DNA of 64,000 nt from Wenxinia saemankumensis (GCF_900141735.1 NZ_FQYO01000001.1:434001-498000); one strand, 5' to 3'; shown: positions 17,839 to 26,444, numbered from the stretch's first letter. Numbers and translations are program-made. Notes: generated from the letters alone by a model not told the origin.

Positions 17839-18470
17839 CCCCGACCCGCGTCCTGATCGTCGACGATCACCCGATGGTGGCCGAGGGGATCCAGTCGATC
17901 CTCGAGACCTACGACGACATCGAGGTGGCCGGCGCCCTCACCAACGGCCGCGAGGCGGTGGAGCAGGTCGAGGCGCTGGCCCCCGACGTGATCCTGCTCG
18001 ACCTCAACATGCCCGTGCTGGGCGGGCTCAGCGCGACCGAGATGATCCTCGAGCGGCGGCCCGGCACGCGCGTGCTGATCCTGTCGATGCATGACAGCCC
18101 CGAATATATCGGCGCCGCCCTCGCCCACGGGGCGCGGGGCTACGTGCTCAAGGACGTGCCGACCGACGAGATCAAGGTCGCGATCGACACCGTGATGGCG
18201 GGCGAGCGCTATCTCTGCCCGGGCACCCGGTCCTCGATGGCGCCGCGCACCACCGACGGGCGCGAGGCGCTGACGAGCCGCGAGCAGGAGATCCTGCTGC
18301 GCCTTGCCCAGGGCAAGGCGAACAAGGAAGTGGCGTGGGAGCTCGACATCTCGGTCCGCACGGTCGAGACCCACCGCAAGAACATCAAGCGCAAGCTCGG
18401 CATCTCGTCCACCGCCGGCCTCACGCGCTACGCGCTGGAGAACGGGGTGCTGCAGGGCACCGGAGTCTGA
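17835..18470 (+). CDS. LuxR/NarL-family response regulator
   Basis: 211-residue regulator paired with the upstream kinase. The receiver domain (1-120) has acidic pocket D10/D11, phospho-acceptor D56 in DVILLDLNMP and conserved K106 in VLKD. The C-terminal GerE helix-turn-helix (about 147-205) shows LTSREQEILLRLAQGKANKEVA and VRTVETHRKNIKRKLGI. Start ATG at 17835 overlaps the kinase stop. Its most likely target is the divergent TRAP operon, through the repeats near 15829-15849. Confidence 0.95.
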   Translation: MTPTRVLIVDDHPMVAEGIQSILETYDDIEVAGALTNGREAVEQVEALAPDVILLDLNMPVLGGLSATEMILERRPGTRVLILSMHDSPEYIGAALAHGARGYVLKDVPTDEIKVAIDTVMAGERYLCPGTRSSMAPRTTDGREALTSREQEILLRLAQGKANKEVAWELDISVRTVETHRKNIKRKLGISSTAGLTRYALENGVLQGTGV

Positions 18471-18654
18471 AGGGAACGCGGCGCCTCGGGGCGCGCTGTC
18501 GCGCGGGATCCCGGTCGGATCTCCTCGAAGCGCACGACCGGGAGCCGTCCCGTTCCGGACGCAGCCCCGCCACCCCCGGGGAACGGTGCGATCCCGCCAG
18601 GCCGGAGGCGTCGTCCTGCGGCGTCCCGGCCCCGGGGCCGTGGCGGGCGCCCGT

Positions 18655-20286
18655 TCAGCGCCGCTCGCCGCCCACCCGGTACCATTTCCAGTCGTGTGGG
18701 CGCAGGGTGAAGCCGCTTCCGGCAGGGACGTCCTCGTCGCAGCGCAGGAGGCCCTTCAGATCTTCGTCGCCCACGTCGGGCTTCACCTCCACCGCGCAAT
18801 CGGCGAGATTGTGGTAGGTGACGACCGCGTTGCCGCGCCAGTCGTGGCGCAGGCCGAGTACCCCGTCCGGCAGGTCCTCGATCACCGAGCACGCGCCCCA
18901 GCCGATCTCGGGTGCGGCGCGGCGGGCGCGGATCAGGCGGCGCAGCTCGGCCATGAGGGAATGTTCCTTGTCGATCTGCGCCGCGACGTTGACGCTCCGA
19001 TGATCGTAGGGACCCTCGCTCGCCAGCGGGCGGACCAGCTCCCCCTCGGTGCAGGAGAAGCCCGCCATGTCCCCGGCGTTCCACGCCATCGGCGTGCGGA
19101 CGGAATTGCGCTCGTCGAGGTCGAGGTTCTCGCCCATGCCGATCTCGTCGCCGTACCACATCACCGGCGTGCCCGGCAGCGCGAAGAGCAGCGAATGGGC
19201 CAGCGCCAGCCGCGCCGGATCGCCCCCCAGCATCGGGGCGAGCCGGCGGCGGATGCCGCGCCCGTAGATCTGCATCCCGTCCTCGGGCGCCCAGGCGTCG
19301 AACACCTCCTGCCGCTCTTCCTCGGTCAGCTTGTCGAGCGACAGCTCGTCGTGGTTGCGCAGGAAGTTGGCCCATTGCGCCTGCAGCGGCGGCGGCACGG
19401 GGCGCGAGAGGATCGCCTCGCGGATCGGCGCGGCATCGCCGCGCACCAGCGCCAGCGCGACCGCCTGGTTGAGCGGGAAGTCGAAGCACATGTGCATCCG
19501 CTCGTCGGTGCCGAATTCGTGGCCGCCGAAATATTCCGGGATCTTGTCGTGGGTGACGTTGGTCTCGGCCAGCAGGATCGTCCCCGCGCGGCGCCAGGAG
19601 AGGAAGTCGCGCATCTCGGACAGGAGGAGCATCGGGTCGCGGTCGGGTTCCTCCTTCAGCCCCTTGTACTCGACGAGATAGGGCACCGCGTCGACGCGGA
19701 ACCCGCTGACCCCGATCTCGAGCCAGAAGCCCATGATCCGCATGATCTCCTCGCGGACACGGGGATTGGCGATGTTGAGGTCGGGCTGGAACTCGTAGAA
19801 GCGGTGCATGTACCACTTCCGGGCCTTCTTGCAGTAGGTCCAGACCGCCTCCTGCACGCCGGGGAAGACGATGCCCTTCTTGAGGTCGTCCGGCTTCTTG
19901 TCGGACCAGACGTACCAGTCGTGGCGCGGGCTGTCCGGGTCGCGCGCCTCCTCGAACCAGGGGTGGTCGATCGAGGTGTGGTTCACGACGAGGTCGACGA
20001 GGATCATCATCCCCCGCTCGCGTGCCGCGCGGCTGAACTCGACGAAGTCGCCCAGCGTGCCGAGCCGCGGATCGACGCCGTAGAAATCGGTGATGTCGTA
20101 GCCGTTGTCCCTGTTCGGCGTGGGGTAGAAGGGATTGAGCCAGAGGCAGGTGACGCCCAGCCCCTCGAGGTAGTCGAGCCGGTCGGTGAGGCCGCGGAAA
20201 TCGCCCACCCCGTCGCCGTTGCTGTCCATGAACGTCTCGACATCGAGACAATAGACCACCGCGTTCTTGTACCAGAGGTCGAGCAT
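18655..20286 (-). CDS. GH13 alpha-glucosidase/trehalose synthase-like protein
   Basis: 543-residue alpha-amylase-family enzyme. The (beta/alpha)8 barrel carries the conserved regions: DLVVNHTS (98-105), nucleophile D199 in GFRVDAVPYL, acid/base E241 in LLAETNV and transition-state D313 in LRNHDEL. The N-terminal WYKNAVVYCLDVETFMDSNG and the ENLDLDERNSVRTPMAWN stretch resemble the trehalose synthase (TreS, GH13_16) group more than amylases. There is no signal peptide, so it acts in the cytoplasm. No fused or adjacent maltokinase is present, and the protein is shorter at its end than classical TreS. Maltose/trehalose interconversion is therefore a plausible but unproven role. Confidence 0.85.
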   Translation of the reverse strand: MLDLWYKNAVVYCLDVETFMDSNGDGVGDFRGLTDRLDYLEGLGVTCLWLNPFYPTPNRDNGYDITDFYGVDPRLGTLGDFVEFSRAARERGMMILVDLVVNHTSIDHPWFEEARDPDSPRHDWYVWSDKKPDDLKKGIVFPGVQEAVWTYCKKARKWYMHRFYEFQPDLNIANPRVREEIMRIMGFWLEIGVSGFRVDAVPYLVEYKGLKEEPDRDPMLLLSEMRDFLSWRRAGTILLAETNVTHDKIPEYFGGHEFGTDERMHMCFDFPLNQAVALALVRGDAAPIREAILSRPVPPPLQAQWANFLRNHDELSLDKLTEEERQEVFDAWAPEDGMQIYGRGIRRRLAPMLGGDPARLALAHSLLFALPGTPVMWYGDEIGMGENLDLDERNSVRTPMAWNAGDMAGFSCTEGELVRPLASEGPYDHRSVNVAAQIDKEHSLMAELRRLIRARRAAPEIGWGACSVIEDLPDGVLGLRHDWRGNAVVTYHNLADCAVEVKPDVGDEDLKGLLRCDEDVPAGSGFTLRPHDWKWYRVGGERR

Positions 20287-20373
20287 CGTTCCGTCAGTTC
20301 CTTCTCGGGTCAGGGCCGATCTAGGCCGGGCGCCGCCCCGGGCGAGCGCGAGGGCCCGCGTTCAGGCCCCGTT

Positions 20374-20394
20374 CACATCCCCTGTGCGAATGTG
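20374..20394. promoter_or_regulatory. Inverted repeat before the ArsR-type regulator
   Basis: CACAT-N11-ATGTG ends five bases before the GTG start at 20400. It is a possible autoregulatory site. The arms resemble the outer parts of the DUF2852 operators, but the spacing differs. Confidence 0.3.
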
Positions 20395-20399
20395 CTGCG

Positions 20400-21068
20400 G
20401 TGGCGCCCGATCTCGACACCCTGCTCGCCGCCCTCGCCCATCCGGTGCGGCGGCGCATCCTGGACCGGCTCTCCTTCGGGGCGCGGGACGTGGGCGCGCT
20501 GACCGCGTGGCTCGGCCTGGCCCAGTCGACGGTCTCGGGCCATCTTACGGTGCTGGAGGGGGCGGGTCTGGTCGCGCGGGCGCGGGAGGGCACGCGGCGG
20601 ATCGTACGGCTCGACCCCGCCCCGCTGCGCCTGCTCGCCCCCTGGGCCGTCAACCGGCTGGCCGCCTGGTCCGGCGCGGCGGACCTCCTGCATCTGGAAA
20701 GCGCGCTGCGCTACGGGATCCCGGCCGGGAGAAAGGCGAGCGTGGCATCGATCAGCGCGTCCAGCGCCCCGGCCCCGGCCCCGATCCCCAGCGCGTGCCC
20801 CGCCTCCACCGGGACGAAGAGTTCGCGCCCCTCATGCGCCGCGAGGAAGGCCTGCGCCGAGGCGGGCGCGACCACGCCATCCGACTGCCCCTGCGCGACG
20901 AGGAGCGGCCCGTCGAACGCGGCCAGCGCCCCCGGCGGGTCGAGGGCGGCGAGACCGGCGAAGAAGTCGCGCCCGAGGGACAGGTCCGTTCCGGGCACCG
21001 GAGCGACTGCGCCACCCGGCGCCGCCGCCATCCGCGCCAGCGTGCCGGGGGGAAACAGCGCGCCGTAG
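20400..21068 (+). CDS. ArsR-family transcriptional regulator with run-on C-terminus
   Basis: The first 105 codons are a clear winged-helix ArsR repressor: LLAALAHPVRRRILDRLSFG, then the recognition helix LGLAQSTVSGHLTVLEGAGLV and the wing GTRRIVRLDP. There are no cysteine or histidine metal sites, so it is not an obvious metal sensor. The GTG at 20400 is the only start that keeps the N-terminus. No stop codon occurs where the family normally ends (about 20720). The frame continues to 21068, antisense to the hydrolase gene, and that part has the Ser/Ala/Pro composition of a shadow frame. Either the stop was lost recently or the natural protein has this tail. Confidence 0.75.
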   Translation: MAPDLDTLLAALAHPVRRRILDRLSFGARDVGALTAWLGLAQSTVSGHLTVLEGAGLVARAREGTRRIVRLDPAPLRLLAPWAVNRLAAWSGAADLLHLESALRYGIPAGRKASVASISASSAPAPAPIPSACPASTGTKSSRPSCAARKACAEAGATTPSDCPCATRSGPSNAASAPGGSRAARPAKKSRPRDRSVPGTGATAPPGAAAIRASVPGGNSAP

Positions 21069-21595
21069 GTCGCCTGCGGATCCGCGACCGCGTTCCACAG
21101 GACCACGGCGTCGATCCCCTCGGACCGGCCCGCCGCGAGCGCCGCGACCATCCCCCCCTGGCTGAAGCCGAGCAGGACGAGCGGACCGTCGGTCCGCTCC
21201 GCCAGCCAGGCCGATGCGGCAAGGGCGTCGCCCACCTGCCCCTCGATCGTGGTCTCGGCGAAGGTCAGGTCGCGGAGGGACTCGCCGGACCCCCGGAAGT
21301 CGATCCGGAGGCTCGTCCAGCCCGCCTCCGCCAGCCGGTCCGCCGTGTGACCCAGCAGGCCGCGCGGGACCGGGGCGCTCGCCGCCTCGTCCCGCGTGCC
21401 GGTGAACCCGTGGAGCAGCAGCACCGCGCCCCGCGCGGGTCTGTCCGGCTGCGCGAGCGTCCCCGCGAGCGCGCCGCCCCCAAGGGTCACGTCGCGCTCG
21501 CCCGGGCCCGCGGCGACGAGCGCCGGCTGGCAAACCAGGGCCAGGGCCAGGGCAAGGACGGGGATGGGACGGGCGGGGATCGGACGGGCGGGCAT
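20711..21595 (-). CDS. Secreted alpha/beta-fold hydrolase
   Basis: 294-residue serine hydrolase. The signal peptide (residues 1-29, ending LVCQPALVAA) follows an odd duplicated PARPIP motif. The fold signature GAVLLLHGFTGTRDE gives the oxyanion loop. The nucleophile elbow is GFSQGG with S145, and the likely triad is completed by D239 (GQSDG) and H267 (EAGHALG). The arrangement is that of dienelactone hydrolase/acyl-ester peptidase relatives; the substrate is unknown. The ATG at 21595 is chosen because it starts the signal peptide; a longer frame to 21820 overlaps the divergent brkB gene. Its 3' half lies opposite the ArsR run-on. Confidence 0.85.
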   Translation of the reverse strand: MPARPIPARPIPVLALALALVCQPALVAAGPGERDVTLGGGALAGTLAQPDRPARGAVLLLHGFTGTRDEAASAPVPRGLLGHTADRLAEAGWTSLRIDFRGSGESLRDLTFAETTIEGQVGDALAASAWLAERTDGPLVLLGFSQGGMVAALAAGRSEGIDAVVLWNAVADPQATYGALFPPGTLARMAAAPGGAVAPVPGTDLSLGRDFFAGLAALDPPGALAAFDGPLLVAQGQSDGVVAPASAQAFLAAHEGRELFVPVEAGHALGIGAGAGALDALIDATLAFLPAGIP

Positions 21596-21732
21596 GGGCG
21601 GCTCGGGTCGGGGCGGGGCGGGGCGGGGCCAGTCTGGCGCGGCGGCCGCGCCGCTCCAACCGATTTCCCCACCGGGGGGAACAGGGCGGGCAAGGTCGCG
21701 TTGGCGAGGCAGGATCACTGCGAGGAGCGACC

Positions 21733-22767
21733 ATGGCGGAGCGCACGGCCCCACCATTCTACCGCCGCGAGGGCGACCGCGTCGTCCGCGCGGACCATCC
21801 CGCCCCCCGGCCCCGGTCACTGCCCCGGGGCGAGGCCGAAGCCCAGACCGACGCCGAGGACATCGGCAGCCGCCCGCCCCCGTCCGATCCCTCCGCCCAG
21901 CCGACCGACATCGCAGGGCAGGGCTGGTGGGCGGTGCTCAAGCGCACCTACGCCGAATCGGTCGAGGACCATGTCAGCCTGATCGCCGCGGGCTGCGCCT
22001 TCTACGGGTTGCTCGCGCTGTTTCCCGGCATCGTCGCGGCGCTGGCGCTGGCGGGGTTGCTGACCAGCCCGCAGATCCTGGTCGACCAGCTCTCGTCGCT
22101 GGCGAACATGCTGCCCGAGGGGGCCGCCGACATCATCATCGACCAGGCGACCGCGGTCGCCGGGTCCGAGACGGGGGGGCTGACGCTCGCCGCGCTCTTC
22201 GGTCTGCTCGTCGCGTTCTACTCCGCCTCCAAGGCGATCCAGTCGATCGTCGAGGGGCTGAACGTCGCGTTCGACGTGAAGGAATCGCGTGGATTCGTGG
22301 CAGTCTACGCGACGAACTTCGTCCTCACGCTGGGGGTGATCGTCGGCTTCCTCCTGATCGCGGTCCTCGGCGCGGCGCTGCCGACCCTGCTGGCCTGGGT
22401 GCGCTTCGGCGCACAGGCCGAACTGGCCGCGCAGATCCTGCGCTGGCCGCTGATGCTGGCCGTGGTCGTGGGCGGGCTGTCGATCCTCTACCGCTTCGGG
22501 CCGAACCGGACGGTGCGGTGGCGCTGGATCACGCCCGGCGCGGCCTTCGCGACGCTTCTGTGGGTGATCGGCACCGTGGCCTTCACCTTCTACGCGTCGA
22601 ATTTCGGCTCGTACAACGAGACGTTCGGGACGCTCGGCGGCGTGATCATCCTGCTGACCTGGCTCTGGCTCTCCGCCTACATCGTCCTGCTGGGCGCCGA
22701 GATCGACAGCGAGATCGAGCGCCAGGCCAAGCACGACCCCGCCGGGACCGGCCGGCTCAAGCCCTGA
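21733..22767 (+). CDS. YihY/BrkB family inner-membrane protein
   Basis: 344-residue integral membrane protein. A polar, disordered N-terminus (1-65) is followed by the BrkB core: WWAVLKRTYAESVEDHVSLIAAGCAFYGLLALFPGI, then AFYSASKAIQSIVEGLNVAFDV and the C-terminal YNETFGTLGGVIILLTWLWLSAYIVLLGAEI. About six membrane helices are evident. The family was once annotated as ribonuclease BN, but that is not supported; its role remains unclear. The next gene starts 13 bases after the stop, so the two may be co-transcribed. Confidence 0.9.
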   Translation: MAERTAPPFYRREGDRVVRADHPAPRPRSLPRGEAEAQTDAEDIGSRPPPSDPSAQPTDIAGQGWWAVLKRTYAESVEDHVSLIAAGCAFYGLLALFPGIVAALALAGLLTSPQILVDQLSSLANMLPEGAADIIIDQATAVAGSETGGLTLAALFGLLVAFYSASKAIQSIVEGLNVAFDVKESRGFVAVYATNFVLTLGVIVGFLLIAVLGAALPTLLAWVRFGAQAELAAQILRWPLMLAVVVGGLSILYRFGPNRTVRWRWITPGAAFATLLWVIGTVAFTFYASNFGSYNETFGTLGGVIILLTWLWLSAYIVLLGAEIDSEIERQAKHDPAGTGRLKP

Positions 22768-22780
22768 GGGAGGCAGATCA

Positions 22781-24421
22781 ATGTCCGAGCGCTGGTGGGC
22801 CGACAAGGTCGGCTATCAGGTCTATCCGCTGAGCTTCCAGGATTCGAACGGCGACGGGATCGGGGACATTCCCGGCATCACGTCCCGTCTCGACCACCTG
22901 TCCGATCTCGGGATCGGGTTCATCTGGCTGTCGCCCGTCTATGCCTCGCCGCTGGCCGACAACGGCTACGACATCAGCGATTACCGCGCCATCGAGCCGC
23001 GCTTCGGCACGATGGCGGACATGGACAGGCTGATTGCCGAGGCGAAGGCGCGCGGCATCGGCATCGTCATGGACCTCGTGGTGAACCATTCGAGCGACCA
23101 GCACGCCTGGTTCCGGAATGCGCTGACCGGGCGCGGCGCCGAGTTCCGCGACTTCTACGTCTGGCGCGACCCGGCCCCGGGCGGCGGGCCGCCCAGCGAC
23201 CTGCGGTCCTATTTCGGCGGCCCCGCCTGGCACCTGCACGAGGCGACTGGGCAGTACTACCTCGCCCTCTTCGATCCGGGCCAGCCGGACCTCAACTGGG
23301 ACAATCCCGCGATGCGGGCCGAGATCTGGGACATGATGCGCTGGTGGCGGGACCGGGGCATCGCCGGCTTCCGCATGGACGTGATCGACCATATCGGCAA
23401 GGACATCGACGCGGGCATCCTGACCGACGGCCCCACCCTTCACGAGCGCCTGCAGGAAATGCACCGCGAGGTGCTGGCCGGGTCCGACCTGCTGACCGTG
23501 GGCGAGACGTGGTCGGTCACGCCGGAGACGGCGCCGCTCTATGTCGATCCGGACCGGGACGAGCTGCACACCCTCTTCCAGTTCGCCCATATAAGCGCCC
23601 ATTGGGACGAAGCGCACGGCAAGTGGAAGCCGCTCGATTTCCAGCTGCCGACACTGAAACGCGTCTTCCAGGACTGGCAGGACGTGCTGGCCCCGTTCGG
23701 GCCCGGCGCGCTGTTCTGGTCGAACCACGACCTGCCGCGCGCGGTCTCGTCCTTCGGCGATGCGGGGGAATGGCGCGTCCGCTCGGCCCGGGCGCTGGCG
23801 CTGGCGCTGCACGGGCTTCAGGGCACGCCCTACATCTACCAGGGCGAGGAGGCGGGCTTCACCAATGCCGGCTTCACCTCGATCGACGAATACCGCGATG
23901 TCGAGACGCTCAACATGCACCGCGAAAGCCTGGAGGCCGGGATGGACGAGCCCGACTTCCTGCGCGGCGCGGGCCGCAACAGCCGCGACAATGCCCGCGC
24001 CCCCGTCGCGTGGGAGGCGGGGCCGGGCCACGGCTTCACGACCGGCGCGCCCTGGATCGGCTTTCCGTCGAATGCCGAGGAGGTGAACATCGCCGCCGAC
24101 CGCGCCGATCCCGAGGGGGTCTTCGCGCTCTACCGCCGCCTCGTCGCGCTGCGCAAGGAGCAGCCGGTGCTGGTCCATGGCCGGACGCGCCTGTTCCTGC
24201 CCGAGCATCCGCAGGTCTGGGCCTATACGCGCACCCATGAGGGGCTGCGCCTGGCGGTCGTTGCCAACCTCTCCTCCGAGCGGGCGGAGGCCGAGATCGA
24301 CCCCGAGCTCGCCGTGACCGGCGCGGGCCTCGCCGGCAGCGTGGAGCCCCGCGACCGGATCGAGGCGGGACGCCTCGTGCTGGAGCCCTGGGAAGCGATC
24401 TGGGTCCTCGGGGCGGCCTGA
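22781..24421 (+). CDS. Alpha-glucosidase/oligo-1,6-glucosidase (GH13)
   Basis: 546-residue cytoplasmic GH13 enzyme. Catalytic residues: nucleophile D200 in GFRMDVIDHI, acid/base E242 in VGETWSV and D317 in FWSNHDLPR. QDSNGDGIGDIPGI (20-33) is the calcium-binding type loop of the oligo-1,6-glucosidase group. The residue following the nucleophile is Val, which in GH13_31 enzymes goes with alpha-1,6 (isomaltose) preference, whereas Ala or Thr there goes with alpha-1,4. A good ribosome site (GAGGGAGG) precedes the ATG. Commonly part of alpha-glucoside uptake operons; no ABC transporter is nearby here. It ends at a strong intrinsic terminator. Confidence 0.92.
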   Translation: MSERWWADKVGYQVYPLSFQDSNGDGIGDIPGITSRLDHLSDLGIGFIWLSPVYASPLADNGYDISDYRAIEPRFGTMADMDRLIAEAKARGIGIVMDLVVNHSSDQHAWFRNALTGRGAEFRDFYVWRDPAPGGGPPSDLRSYFGGPAWHLHEATGQYYLALFDPGQPDLNWDNPAMRAEIWDMMRWWRDRGIAGFRMDVIDHIGKDIDAGILTDGPTLHERLQEMHREVLAGSDLLTVGETWSVTPETAPLYVDPDRDELHTLFQFAHISAHWDEAHGKWKPLDFQLPTLKRVFQDWQDVLAPFGPGALFWSNHDLPRAVSSFGDAGEWRVRSARALALALHGLQGTPYIYQGEEAGFTNAGFTSIDEYRDVETLNMHRESLEAGMDEPDFLRGAGRNSRDNARAPVAWEAGPGHGFTTGAPWIGFPSNAEEVNIAADRADPEGVFALYRRLVALRKEQPVLVHGRTRLFLPEHPQVWAYTRTHEGLRLAVVANLSSERAEAEIDPELAVTGAGLAGSVEPRDRIEAGRLVLEPWEAIWVLGAA

Positions 24422-24432
24422 TCGTGAAATCT

Positions 24433-24464
24433 TGTTGCGCCGGATCGCGCCGGCGCGACATTTT
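24433..24464 (+). terminator. Intrinsic terminator after the GH13 glucosidase
   Basis: An 11-bp stem (TGTTGCGCCGG pairing with CCGGCGCGACA, one G-U), six-base loop and TTTTA tail. It separates the glucosidase from the ilv promoter 16 bases further on. Confidence 0.85.
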
Positions 24465-24479
24465 ATCCGCGCCGCCCGG

Positions 24480-24507
24480 TTGACGCGTCCTGCCGCGCAT
24501 GCATAAG
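24480..24507 (+). promoter_or_regulatory. ilv operon promoter
   Basis: TTGACG (24480-24485), 16-bp spacer and CATAAG (24502-24507). It lies between the upstream terminator and the leader peptide, giving an expected start near 24514. The best sigma-70-like match in the window. Confidence 0.65.
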
Positions 24508-24534
24508 TCCGCCCCGCACGACAGGAGAGCCGGG

Positions 24535-24585
24535 ATGAGCACCGTCCTTGTAATCGTAGGGAAGATCATGCGCATGGGCCGGTGA
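24535..24585 (+). CDS. ilv leader peptide (attenuation)
   Basis: 16-residue peptide MSTVLVIVGKIMRMGR with an AGGAG ribosome site 8 bases upstream of its ATG. Six residues are branched-chain: V4, L5, V6, I7, V8 and I11. Two of the valines use GTA and the leucine uses CTT, codons that are scarce in this GC-rich genome, which should sharpen stalling when charged tRNA(Val) or tRNA(Leu) is limiting. It is followed by mutually competing RNA hairpins and ilvB. Classic branched-chain amino acid attenuator. Confidence 0.88.
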   Translation: MSTVLVIVGKIMRMGR

Positions 24586-24613
24586 CGGCAGGATCCATAT
24601 CCAGACCCATGCG
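24570..24613 (+). promoter_or_regulatory. ilv attenuator: antiterminator hairpin
   Basis: GCGCATGGG (24570-24578, within the leader peptide codons) is a perfect 9-bp complement of CCCATGCGC (24605-24613). The second arm takes up the first two bases of the terminator stem. A ribosome stalled on the Val/Ile codons leaves the first arm free to pair and so disfavours termination; a ribosome reaching the stop at 24583-24585 covers it. Confidence 0.7.
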
Positions 24614-24637
24614 CCCTCGGATTTCCGGGGGCTTTTT
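24612..24637 (+). terminator. ilv attenuator: terminator hairpin
   Basis: Stem GCCCTCGG (24612-24619) with CCGGGGGC (24624-24631), ATTT loop, one G-U pair, followed by six T residues (24632-24637). It lies 40 bases before the ilvB start and completes the attenuator. Confidence 0.9.
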
Positions 24638-24677
24638 TGTCGGCAAGACCCGAGTGGCGAGACGCGAGGAGCGAGAG

Positions 24678-26444
24678 ATGCCAGCGCAAGCGAACCGGCC
24701 CGGAATGACGGGCGCGAAGATGGTGGTCCAGGCGCTGAAGGATCAGGGCGTGGAGGTCGTGTTCGGCTATCCGGGCGGCGCCGTGCTGCCGATCTACGAC
24801 GAGATCTTCCAGCAGAACGACATCCGCCACATCCTCGTCCGGCACGAACAGGGCGCGATCCATGCGGCCGAGGGCTATGCCCGCTCGACCGGCAAGCCCG
24901 GCGTCGCGCTCGTGACCTCCGGCCCCGGCGCGACGAACGCCGTGACCGGGCTGACCGACGCGCTGCTCGATTCCATCCCGCTCGTCGTGCTGACGGGCCA
25001 GGTCCCGACCTTCCTCATCGGTTCGGACGGGTTCCAGGAGGCGGACACGGTCGGGATCACCCGCCCCTGCACCAAGCACAACTGGCTGGTGAAGGATCCG
25101 GCGAAGCTGTCCGGCACGATCCACGAGGCGTTCCACGTCGCCACCTCCGGCCGGCCCGGCCCGGTCCTGGTCGACATCCCCAAGGACGTGCAGTTCGCCT
25201 CGGCCGAGTACACGCAGAAGCAGGCGGTGAAGTCCCATTACCAGCCGAAGGTGAAGGCCGACCCCGCCCCGATCGAGGCGCTGGTCGAGGCGATGGAGCG
25301 GGCCGAGCGCCCGGTCCTCTATACCGGGGGCGGCGTCATCAATTCGGGCCCCGCCGCCAGCCAGCTGCTGCGCGAACTGGTCGGGGCGACGAACATCCCG
25401 ATCACCTCGACGCTGATGGGCCTCGGCGCCTACCCCGCCTCCGGCCCCGCCTGGCTGGGGATGCTCGGCATGCACGGCACCTACGAGGCCAACATGACGA
25501 TGCATGGCTGCGACCTGATGATCTGCGTCGGCGCCCGGTTCGACGACCGCATCACCGGCCGCACCGACAGCTTCTCGCCGCAATCGATCAAGGCGCATAT
25601 CGACATCGACGCCTCGTCCATCAACAAGGTCATCCATGTTGACATCCCGATCCTCGGCGACGTGGCCCACGCGCTCGAGGATATCCTGAACGTCTGGAAA
25701 TCGCGCGGCCGGAGGCTGGAGCGCGAGGCGCTGCAGGGCTGGTGGACGCAGATCGACGAATGGCGCGCGGTCGACTGCCTCGCCTTCAAGCCGTCGGAGC
25801 GCACGATCAAGCCGCAGCATGCCGTCCAGCGGCTCGAGGCGCTGACCAAGGGGCGCGACCGCTACATCACGACCGAGGTCGGCCAGCACCAGATGTGGGC
25901 GGCGCAGTACATGGGCTTCGAGGCACCGAACCGCTGGATGACCTCCGGCGGGCTCGGCACGATGGGCTACGGCTTCCCCGCCTCGATCGGCGTGCAGCTC
26001 GCGCATCCGGACGCGCTGGTCATCAACGTCGCGGGCGAGGCGTCCTGGCTGATGAACATGCAGGAGATGGGCACGGCGATGCAGTACCGCCTGCCGGTCA
26101 AGCAGTTCATCCTCAACAACGAACGGCTCGGCATGGTCCGCCAGTGGCAGGAGCTGCTGCACGGCGAGCGCTATTCGTCGAGCTGGTCCGAGGCGCTGCC
26201 GGATTTCGTCAAGCTGGCCGAGGCCTTCGGGGCCAAGGGCATCCAGGTGAGCGACCCGGCGGACCTCGACGACGCGATCCGGGAGATGCTGGACCATGAC
26301 GGGCCGGTCATCCTCGATTGCCTCGTCGAGAAGCACGAGAACTGCTTCCCGATGATCCCCTCGGGCAAGGCCCATAACGAGATGCTGCTGGGCGAGGCGA
26401 GCACGCAGGGCGTGATCGATTCGGCGGGGGCCGCGCTGGTCTGA
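24678..26444 (+). CDS. ilvB: Acetolactate synthase large subunit
   Basis: 588-residue catalytic subunit of acetohydroxyacid synthase: condenses two pyruvates, or pyruvate with 2-oxobutyrate, in the first common step of valine, leucine and isoleucine synthesis. The ThDP-activating glutamate is E57 in RHEQGAIHAAEGYAR. FAD-region and GGGVINSG motifs are present. The ThDP/Mg loop reads VAGEASWLMN where enterobacterial enzymes have GDGS; the GEAS form is the one I recall from alphaproteobacteria. The ATG at 24678 has a GAGGA ribosome site; a longer frame from 24582 would start inside the attenuator. The stop TGA overlaps the lipoprotein ATG. Controlled by the upstream attenuator. Confidence 0.96.
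   Translation: MPAQANRPGMTGAKMVVQALKDQGVEVVFGYPGGAVLPIYDEIFQQNDIRHILVRHEQGAIHAAEGYARSTGKPGVALVTSGPGATNAVTGLTDALLDSIPLVVLTGQVPTFLIGSDGFQEADTVGITRPCTKHNWLVKDPAKLSGTIHEAFHVATSGRPGPVLVDIPKDVQFASAEYTQKQAVKSHYQPKVKADPAPIEALVEAMERAERPVLYTGGGVINSGPAASQLLRELVGATNIPITSTLMGLGAYPASGPAWLGMLGMHGTYEANMTMHGCDLMICVGARFDDRITGRTDSFSPQSIKAHIDIDASSINKVIHVDIPILGDVAHALEDILNVWKSRGRRLEREALQGWWTQIDEWRAVDCLAFKPSERTIKPQHAVQRLEALTKGRDRYITTEVGQHQMWAAQYMGFEAPNRWMTSGGLGTMGYGFPASIGVQLAHPDALVINVAGEASWLMNMQEMGTAMQYRLPVKQFILNNERLGMVRQWQELLHGERYSSSWSEALPDFVKLAEAFGAKGIQVSDPADLDDAIREMLDHDGPVILDCLVEKHENCFPMIPSGKAHNEMLLGEASTQGVIDSAGAALV

Noticed and set aside
24582-24677. N-terminal extension of ilvB starting at 24582
   Set aside because: It would begin inside the leader peptide stop region and translate the terminator hairpin; the ATG at 24678 has a proper ribosome site and the expected family N-terminus.
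26031-26060. Acetolactate synthase appearing to lack the GDG cofactor motif
   Set aside because: GEAS in this position is, to my knowledge, the normal form in alphaproteobacterial large subunits, and every other catalytic motif is intact, so this is not a defect.
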